Origin: CAZGVW01 sp964529265
GTDB lineage: Bacteria; Planctomycetota; Phycisphaerae; Phycisphaerales; UBA1924
NCBI GenBank assembly: GCA_964529265.1
Contig: CAZGVW010000131.1
Location: forward strand, 1 to 10,000
DNA length: 10,000 nucleotides
Reading direction: 5' to 3'
Shown: positions 6,360 through 10,000 of the stretch, piece after piece
Numbering within the stretch: position 1 is the stretch's first letter
Layout of the letters: every line of letters starts with the position of its first letter
Notes under the pieces: generated by a model
Told to the model about the DNA's origin: nothing
The model's database searches: none
What the model saw: the letters and a program-made list of their open reading frames with translations, nothing else
Made by a program: the position numbers and the translations under genes

Positions 6360-8147
6360 CTAGTTTTTCTCGAAGAGCGCGATGCCGAATGTTTCGTCGC
6401 GCAGCGGCTCGGCGCCGAACAGATCGACGCGATGGTAGTGCCGCTCGACCCAGGCCATCAGCGCCCTGCCGTAGTCCCGGCCGAAGAACCGGAATCCGTA
6501 CTCGGTCGTGTCCTTGTGCGCGATCGCGACGTGCGACGGCGGCGTCCGTTCGAGGGCGTCGACGATTGCCGCTTCGTCGAACAGGATCAACTCCGGCGGC
6601 ATGAAGTTCGGATAGGGAATGGTTGACGGGGTGCGCGACAGGTAGTTGATCATCACGCCTTCGGGAAGCACCAGCAGTGTGCGCCCGGAGGGGAGGCGGT
6701 CGATTGCCGTCAGCACGGCCTCGATCGCGTGGCCGCGCTCGTCGGCCAGAAACGCGTCCGCGCCGCGGCCGACCGGCACCGTCTTGCGATCGAACTGTCG
6801 AGACGTCTGCCACAGCGTGGACAGCACGATCACGCCCAGCACCGCCAGGGTGGCCGCCCGGACCGCGCGCGCGCTGTGCGCGTCCCGCAGGCGGCGGGGA
6901 AGCCAGTCGAGCAGGAAGACCATCGCGCCCAGCATCGCCGGCATCGCCAGCGCGAACCCGTAGTGCGACAGCCGCGGGTTGAGGCCGAGCCTCGCCAGCA
7001 GCGCGGCGCTGAACACGATCCAGCCCAGGTGCAGCGCGGCGCCCATGCCGCCTCGCCGGTGCACGAAGATGCCCTGAAAGAACAGCACCAGCAGCACGAC
7101 CGTCAGCACCGGCAGCGGCCGCGCCGGACGGTCGTCCACGAACAGCCCCAGCGCGATTGCCGCCGCGGCGGCGGCGATGAAGATCGCTTCGGCGGGGAAC
7201 ATCGGACGACCGCGGCGATCGGTGAGGCGCGACAGCGCAACAGCCGCGGCGAAGAGGGCCGTGCAGGCGGCGCTCCAGATCGCGATGGCGGTCGCGCTGC
7301 CAATCCAGTCGTGCGTGCCGGCAATCGCACGATAGAAGGGGAGCGATGCGAGCGCCGGCGACACCCCGGGCCGCAGCACCAGGCCCCAGTGCGTGAGCGG
7401 CGCTCGCAGCGCGTCCTCGATCGGCAGGACGAGCCCGAACAGCAGCATCGCGGCTCCGACCGCGGTCGCGGCGGCGGCCGCGAAGATCAGCCACTCGCGC
7501 ACGACGGTACCGGCCGGCATGCCGTGCAGCCGATGCCGCGTGGCGAGGGTCACGACGAGGCCGAGCCAGGCCGCCGCGGCGACTTCGATCTTCGTCAGAA
7601 GAATCGCGCCGGCCGCGAAGCCCGCCGCGCCGAGCGCCCATCGGCTCCCGTCCGCGAACTTCGCGATCAGCCAGAGCGCGAGCACGCTGAGCACCAGTCC
7701 GTGCGTGAGCTCGTGCGAGTACGGCGTGATGAAGTTGTAGTTGCCGATCGGCAGCGTGTGGCTCACGCTGAACGCGAGCACGAACACCACCGCCGCGGTC
7801 AGCGCGGCGGCGGCGGACGCGAAACGGCCGAGCACGGCGAAGAGCAGCCACGCGAGCAGCAGCGCGATGCCCGTGTTGGCGACGGCGAGCGTGCGCAGGC
7901 TCGTGCCGCCGATCGTGAACCACAGCGCGTTCAGGTACGGCGACAGCGGGCCGTTGAAGGACGCCAGGTCGCGATAGAGCACGCGCCCTTCGGTGATCTG
8001 CCACGGCAGGTACAGCTCACGGCCGAAGTCGACGAGCGGATCGAGCCATTTGCCCCAGCTCCACCAGACGAGCGTCAGTTGCAGCAGCGCCAGGAGGCCG
8101 GCCGCGGCCGCATTCGACGCTCGGCGCCCGTCAGCACGATACGGCAC
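6360..8147 (-). CDS. GT39/ArnT-like polytopic membrane protein with C-terminal soluble domain
   Basis: The 595-residue protein starts at GTG 8147, 5 nt after the stop of the MazF-like toxin gene; no Shine-Dalgarno is evident. After the first helix (about 15-34) comes VDFGRELYLPWQITEG (39-54) then LYRDLASFNGPLSPYLNALWF (57-77, Asp40 and Asp60), the usual first extracytoplasmic loop of dolichyl-phosphate-mannose-type transferases (GT39/PMT_2). NYNFITPYSHELTHG lies at 136-150. About ten further hydrophobic segments reach residue 445. The C-terminal 140 residues are soluble and carry LVLPEGVMINYLSRTPS (492-508), NFMPPELILFDE and DTTEYGFRFFGRDYG (546-560). It would take a sugar from a polyprenyl-phosphate donor on the outer face of the membrane; donor and acceptor are unknown. 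It converges tail to tail with the 4859 gene with a 4-nt gap and no room for a separate terminator. Confidence 0.82.
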   Translation of the reverse strand: MPYRADGRRASNAAAAGLLALLQLTLVWWSWGKWLDPLVDFGRELYLPWQITEGRVLYRDLASFNGPLSPYLNALWFTIGGTSLRTLAVANTGIALLLAWLLFAVLGRFASAAAALTAAVVFVLAFSVSHTLPIGNYNFITPYSHELTHGLVLSVLALWLIAKFADGSRWALGAAGFAAGAILLTKIEVAAAAWLGLVVTLATRHRLHGMPAGTVVREWLIFAAAAATAVGAAMLLFGLVLPIEDALRAPLTHWGLVLRPGVSPALASLPFYRAIAGTHDWIGSATAIAIWSAACTALFAAAVALSRLTDRRGRPMFPAEAIFIAAAAAAIALGLFVDDRPARPLPVLTVVLLVLFFQGIFVHRRGGMGAALHLGWIVFSAALLARLGLNPRLSHYGFALAMPAMLGAMVFLLDWLPRRLRDAHSARAVRAATLAVLGVIVLSTLWQTSRQFDRKTVPVGRGADAFLADERGHAIEAVLTAIDRLPSGRTLLVLPEGVMINYLSRTPSTIPYPNFMPPELILFDEAAIVDALERTPPSHVAIAHKDTTEYGFRFFGRDYGRALMAWVERHYHRVDLFGAEPLRDETFGIALFEKN

Positions 8148-8152
8148 GCCGG

Positions 8153-8497
8153 TTACGCCAGCCCGAGCACCAGCATCAGGAGCTCGTCCAGCGCCGCCAG
8201 ACTGGCCGGTTTGAGGCGTCCTGTCGGCCCGGGGGCGAACGCATCGGCACCGATCGCTCGCAGCCGCCAGGGCACCGCCACATGATCCACCGCGGAACCC
8301 GCTTCCTCGCGCGTGACTCTCAGCACGGCCGGGTGGCCCGCGTAGGCGCCGACCGCCGAGTCGAGCGGCACGACCAGCAGCGTCGGCAGCACCGCGTTCA
8401 GCGGTGTCGCCTGCACGACAATCACGGCTTCGGCCTCGCCTTTCGCGCTGAACCCGAGGCGGCGTTTCAGCCGCAGGACGTCGCCGCGATCAGCCAT
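8153..8497 (-). CDS. PemK/MazF-family toxin of a type II toxin-antitoxin pair
   Basis: This 114-residue protein fits the MazF/PemK size and fold pattern, whose known members are ribosome-independent mRNA endonucleases. The opening strand is DRGDVLRLKRR (3-13), then AEAVIVVQATPLN (22-34), PTLLVVPLDS (38-47), DHVAVPWRLR (71-80) and the closing helix TGRLKPASLAALDELLMLVL (92-111). Two features differ from textbook MazF: the Arg usually found just before the V-V-V-Q strand is replaced by Ala, and the Thr/Ser active-site strand reads VVPLDS. Either this is a divergent subfamily using other residues or the enzyme is weak. Its ATG overlaps the last 8 bases of the antitoxin gene, the standard coupled arrangement. 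A longer reading to 8698 in this frame runs through the antitoxin gene and is not needed. Confidence 0.83.
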   Translation of the reverse strand: MADRGDVLRLKRRLGFSAKGEAEAVIVVQATPLNAVLPTLLVVPLDSAVGAYAGHPAVLRVTREEAGSAVDHVAVPWRLRAIGADAFAPGPTGRLKPASLAALDELLMLVLGLA

Positions 8498-8717
8498 CGA
8501 GTCTCTCGAAGGCCCGGAGGATCTGGAGGTCCCGCTTGCGGAGCTTCGGCGTCTGGGCCTCGGCGACGCGCCGGTAAAACTCGTCACGCCGCGCCCGATC
8601 GAGCGCCGACGCCAGCAGCGCGCGCGCGACCTCGGCTTCGGTCCGGCCCTGACGCGCGGCCAGCGCCCGCAGCCGCCGGCGGACGTCCGCCGGAACATTC
8701 AAGTTGATACGCTCCAT
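8490..8717 (-). CDS. Ribbon-helix-helix (CopG/MazE-like) antitoxin
   Basis: The 75-residue protein starts MERINLNVP, the DNA-binding beta ribbon. ADVRRRLRALAARQG and TEAEVARALLASALDRARR form the two helices of an RHH fold. The charged C-terminal tail (residues about 42-75) would wrap and neutralise the toxin, whose gene overlaps the end of this one by 8 nt. RHH antitoxins normally repress their own operon, which fits the repeats over the promoter at 8736-8764. ATG 8717 has a weak GGA 4 nt ahead. An ATG at 8729 would add MPDV (79 residues) and, if transcription starts near 8729, would be leaderless. Both keep the same fold. Confidence 0.85.
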   Translation of the reverse strand: MERINLNVPADVRRRLRALAARQGRTEAEVARALLASALDRARRDEFYRRVAEAQTPKLRKRDLQILRAFERLDG

Positions 8718-8735
8718 CACATCCGGCATGAGGAC

Positions 8736-8764
8736 ATTATCGAGGATGCAATCAAGGACCTCAA
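8736..8764 (-). promoter_or_regulatory. Sigma70-type promoter of the toxin-antitoxin operon
   Basis: On the minus strand TTGAGG (8764-8759) and GATAAT (8741-8736) are separated by exactly 17 nt, matching 4/6 and 5/6 of the -35 and -10 consensus. Transcription would begin near 8729, at or just before the first possible antitoxin ATG (8729) and about 12 nt before the preferred one (8717). This makes a very short leader. Confidence 0.6.
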
Positions 8765-8772
8765 GGAGGATG
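8742..8772. repeat. Nested short direct repeats over the toxin-antitoxin promoter (candidate RHH operator)
   Basis: Plus-strand TCAAGGA occurs at 8752-8758 and 8761-8767 (9-bp step), and GAGGATG at 8742-8748 and 8766-8772 (24-bp step). Together they cover the spacer and -35 element of the minus-strand promoter. Tandem short sites are how RHH dimers commonly bind, so autorepression by the antitoxin is plausible. The assignment rests on position and repetition only. Confidence 0.4.
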
Positions 8773-8806
8773 ACCGCGAGCCGCCGCCGCGGCGAATGTG
8801 CTGGCG

Positions 8807-8837
8807 CGCCGTACCCCGGCGCGCCCGGCGTACGGCG
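8807..8837. repeat. 8-bp perfect inverted repeat upstream of the toroid gene promoter
   Basis: CGCCGTAC (8807-8814) and GTACGGCG (8830-8837) form a perfect dyad with a 15-nt centre. A second symmetric element, GGCGCGCC, occurs at 8803-8810 and 8818-8825 and could pair instead with a 7-nt loop. There is no T-run, so a terminator is unlikely. The dyad centre (8822) is about 40 bp before the predicted start site of the 8869 gene and replaces a recognisable -35, a position typical of class II activator sites. Confidence 0.45.
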
Positions 8838-8849
8838 ATGACGATTCCG

Positions 8850-8855
8850 TATAAT
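8850..8855 (+). promoter_or_regulatory. Perfect TATAAT -10 element ahead of the toroid gene
   Basis: TATAAT at 8850-8855 would place transcription start near 8862, only about 7 nt before the GTG at 8869. The mRNA would therefore have almost no leader, and there is no Shine-Dalgarno. No acceptable -35 lies 15-18 nt upstream (the bases there are GGCGTA), nor a TGn extension, which suggests dependence on an activator at the adjacent dyad. Confidence 0.5.
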
Positions 8856-8868
8856 CCGCGAATACTGC

Positions 8869-9747
8869 GTGCAACAACCACTCCGTGACACGCTCGCCGC
8901 GGCCGCCAATGCGAGCGGCGGCTGGGGCTATTACCGCGGCCGCGCCAGCCGCATCGAGCCCACGATCTGGGCGCTGCTGGCCCTCGATGGGCAGAAGGGC
9001 ATTGCCGCCGCATCGCTCGACCCGCACCTCGCCTGGCTGGCGCGCAGCCGCGACGGCCGTGGCCAGCTCGTCGACGACCCGGCGCTGCCGGTGAACTTCG
9101 GCTTCAACGGCCAGGGCGCGATCGCGCTGCGGACGATCCGGGGCGGATCGGCGGCCAGCCTGGCGGTGGCCGTGCTCGAGGCGCTCGTCCACGCGAAGGG
9201 CGTGGCCGTCCAGCAGTCGCCGCAGTTCCGCCAGGACAACAGCCTGCAGGGCTGGGCCTGGATGGACGGCACGTTCAGTTGGGTGGAGCCCACCGCCTGG
9301 TGCGCGCTCGCCCTGAAGACGAGCGATCGCGGCGCGGCGCCCGATGCGGCGGCGCGCATTCAGGAAGCCGAGCGGCTGCTGATCGATCGCGCGTGCGTCG
9401 CCGGCGGATGGAACTTCGGCAACTCGGCGGTGCTCGGCCAGGACCTGCGTCCGTACGTCGCGTGTACCGCGATTGCGCTGCTCGCGCTCCAGGACAAGCG
9501 CACCGATCCCGTCGTCGAACAGGGGTGGAGCTGGCTGCGGCAGCATCGGCTGAGCGAGTCGTCCGGCATGGCGCTCGCGCTGACGGCGATGTGCGCGCGC
9601 GTCTACGGCGAGCCGGCGAACGACGTCGAGGCGCGGCTGCGCGAGCTGGCGGCGACCACGGCCTTTCTCGGCAACCTGCACGTGACGGCAATGGCGCTCT
9701 ACGCGCTGTCGGCCGATACTCACGGACTGAAACCGTTCAGGATCTAG
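8869..9747 (+). CDS. Prenyltransferase/squalene-oxidase-repeat (alpha-toroid) protein of unknown function
   Basis: The 292-residue protein has three repeats of the terpenoid-cyclase/prenyltransferase toroid type: GGWGYYRGRASRIEPTIWAL (17-36), GWAWMDGTFSWVEPTAWCAL (128-147) and GGWNFGN (179-185) leading into RPYVACTAIALLAL (194-207). Each ends in a helix with the P-T-x-W-A-L-L-A-L-like pattern of QW repeats. It lacks the DxDD catalytic motif of squalene-hopene cyclases and is about half their length, so cyclase activity is doubtful; a binding or scaffold role is possible. There is no signal peptide or membrane segment, so a cytoplasmic location is expected. An in-frame TGA at 8839-8841 and the absence of other starts fix the GTG at 8869. 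The DUF362-type gene follows within 1-7 nt, so the two are almost certainly co-transcribed. Confidence 0.82.
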   Translation: MQQPLRDTLAAAANASGGWGYYRGRASRIEPTIWALLALDGQKGIAAASLDPHLAWLARSRDGRGQLVDDPALPVNFGFNGQGAIALRTIRGGSAASLAVAVLEALVHAKGVAVQQSPQFRQDNSLQGWAWMDGTFSWVEPTAWCALALKTSDRGAAPDAAARIQEAERLLIDRACVAGGWNFGNSAVLGQDLRPYVACTAIALLALQDKRTDPVVEQGWSWLRQHRLSESSGMALALTAMCARVYGEPANDVEARLRELAATTAFLGNLHVTAMALYALSADTHGLKPFRI

Positions 9748-9754
9748 CGTGGCG

Positions 9755-10000
9755 ATGCGATGGACACCATGGAGCCGCGGGTCTTCAGACCCGCGGGATA
9801 GCGCCGACCTGACCGCCTTCGCGAAGCACGCGCTGAGCCGGCGCGAATTCCTCGCCGCCCTTCCGCTCGTCGTCGCGGCCACCGCCTGCCGGCAGCCGCC
9901 GTACCCGCGCGGCAACTTCCGCCTGCCGTCGCGATCGGCCGTCGGGCTCTTCCCGGCCACGAGCTACGGCGCCGATCTCGCCGACGTGATCTTCCGCGGC
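9755..10000 (+). CDS. Tat-exported DUF362-type protein, 5' part only
   Basis: The frame is open from 9755 to the right edge (82 codons). After a polar leader it has the twin-arginine signal LSRREFLAALPLVVAATAC (27-45): SRREFL, a hydrophobic core, and a Cys in an Ala-Thr-Ala-Cys context that could be lipidated, although this is a weak lipobox. The mature start, VGLFPATSYGADLADVIFRG (63-82), resembles the opening of DUF362 proteins, whose members are often iron-sulphur or redox-associated and of unknown function. Two starts are possible: GTG 9749, 1 nt after the previous stop with AGGA 6 nt ahead, or ATG 9755. Codons 7-14 lie inside a strong hairpin (9775-9796), and no start exists between it and the twin arginines. 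Folded, cofactor-loaded export is implied by the Tat signal. The DUF362 call rests on about 20 residues. Confidence 0.72.
   Translation, partial: MRWTPWSRGSSDPRDSADLTAFAKHALSRREFLAALPLVVAATACRQPPYPRGNFRLPSRSAVGLFPATSYGADLADVIFRG
9775..9796. repeat. 10-bp perfect hairpin (REP-like palindrome) inside the 5' codons of the DUF362-type gene
   Basis: CCGCGGGTCT (9775-9784) pairs perfectly with AGACCCGCGG (9787-9796), leaving only TC between the arms; in practice the loop would be TTCA. There is no following T-run, so it is not a typical intrinsic terminator. It looks like a short mobile-type palindrome (REP/MITE-like) or a structured mRNA element starting 20 nt after the ATG. Copies elsewhere in the genome cannot be tested here. 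Confidence 0.6.

Noticed and set aside
6330..6370. Possible bidirectional terminator between the convergent genes (T-run near 6364)
   Set aside because: I find no stable GC stem directly before the T-run, and the T-run lies inside the last codons of the minus-strand gene.
6729..8285. 518-codon plus-strand frame opposite the GT39-like gene
   Set aside because: It is full of Arg, Gln and Glu runs with no fold, runs across the toxin gene boundary, and mirrors codon-position GC bias of the real minus-strand gene.
8770..8841. Tiny plus-strand ORF starting at ATG 8770 next to an AGGAGG sequence
   Set aside because: The purine run abuts the ATG with no spacing, and the 23 codons are Arg/Gly/Pro-rich and end within the promoter region.
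9769..9801. Short ORF ATG GAG CCG... across the 9775-9796 palindrome
   Set aside because: It encodes only ten residues in a frame other than the Tat-signal frame and is a by-product of the palindrome.
8761..9960. 399-codon minus-strand frame opposite the toroid gene
   Set aside because: It has no motif, and it spans the divergent promoter region and two real plus-strand genes.

Overview
The window is GC-rich, densely coded bacterial DNA with no rRNA, tRNA or CRISPR array. It reads as part of a cell-surface polysaccharide locus next to a small toxin-antitoxin pair and an uncharacterised gene pair. The gene families present (GT87 and GT39-like membrane glycosyltransferases, a WbaP-type phosphoglycosyltransferase, a toroid protein beside a Tat-exported DUF362 protein) and the frequent GTG/TTG starts fit an uncultured Acidobacteriota-like organism, perhaps of the Vicinamibacteria type. 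That assignment is inference; no marker gene is present.

Left block, minus strand, read from 3205 down to 1: a GT87/DUF2029 polytopic glycosyltransferase (1913-3205); a 32-residue stub that looks like the start of a WecG/TagA-type transferase, coupled to it by a TGATG overlap (1815-1913); an extended-SDR sugar-nucleotide epimerase resembling GDP-mannose 3,5-epimerase (744-1763); and an apparently intact WecG/TagA/CpsF transferase running off the left edge (1-738). A sugar nucleotide could be remodelled by the epimerase and the sugars attached to polyprenyl-linked acceptors by the two transferases. The stub and the patchily lower GC of the epimerase/WecG part suggest that this cassette was rearranged.

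Centre: a 149-bp divergent intergenic region (3206-3354) separates this block from a plus-strand pair. The first gene is a WbaP-type polyprenyl-phosphate sugar-1-phosphate transferase (3355-4854), which would start the lipid-linked repeat unit. The second is a large uncharacterised polytopic membrane protein with an extracytoplasmic C-terminal domain (4859-6355). A second, GT39-like polytopic protein converges on it from the minus strand with a 4-nt gap (6360-8147).

Right block: immediately upstream of the GT39-like gene, on the same strand, lies a ribbon-helix-helix antitoxin/MazF-PemK-like toxin pair (8153-8717) with a recognisable promoter and nested direct repeats. Divergent from it, behind a perfect TATAAT box and a strong inverted repeat, is a soluble prenyltransferase/squalene-oxidase-type alpha-toroid protein (8869-9747). 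It is followed at once by the start of a Tat-exported DUF362-type protein (9755 to the right edge), whose first codons contain a 10-bp perfect hairpin. This last pair is the least understood part of the window.
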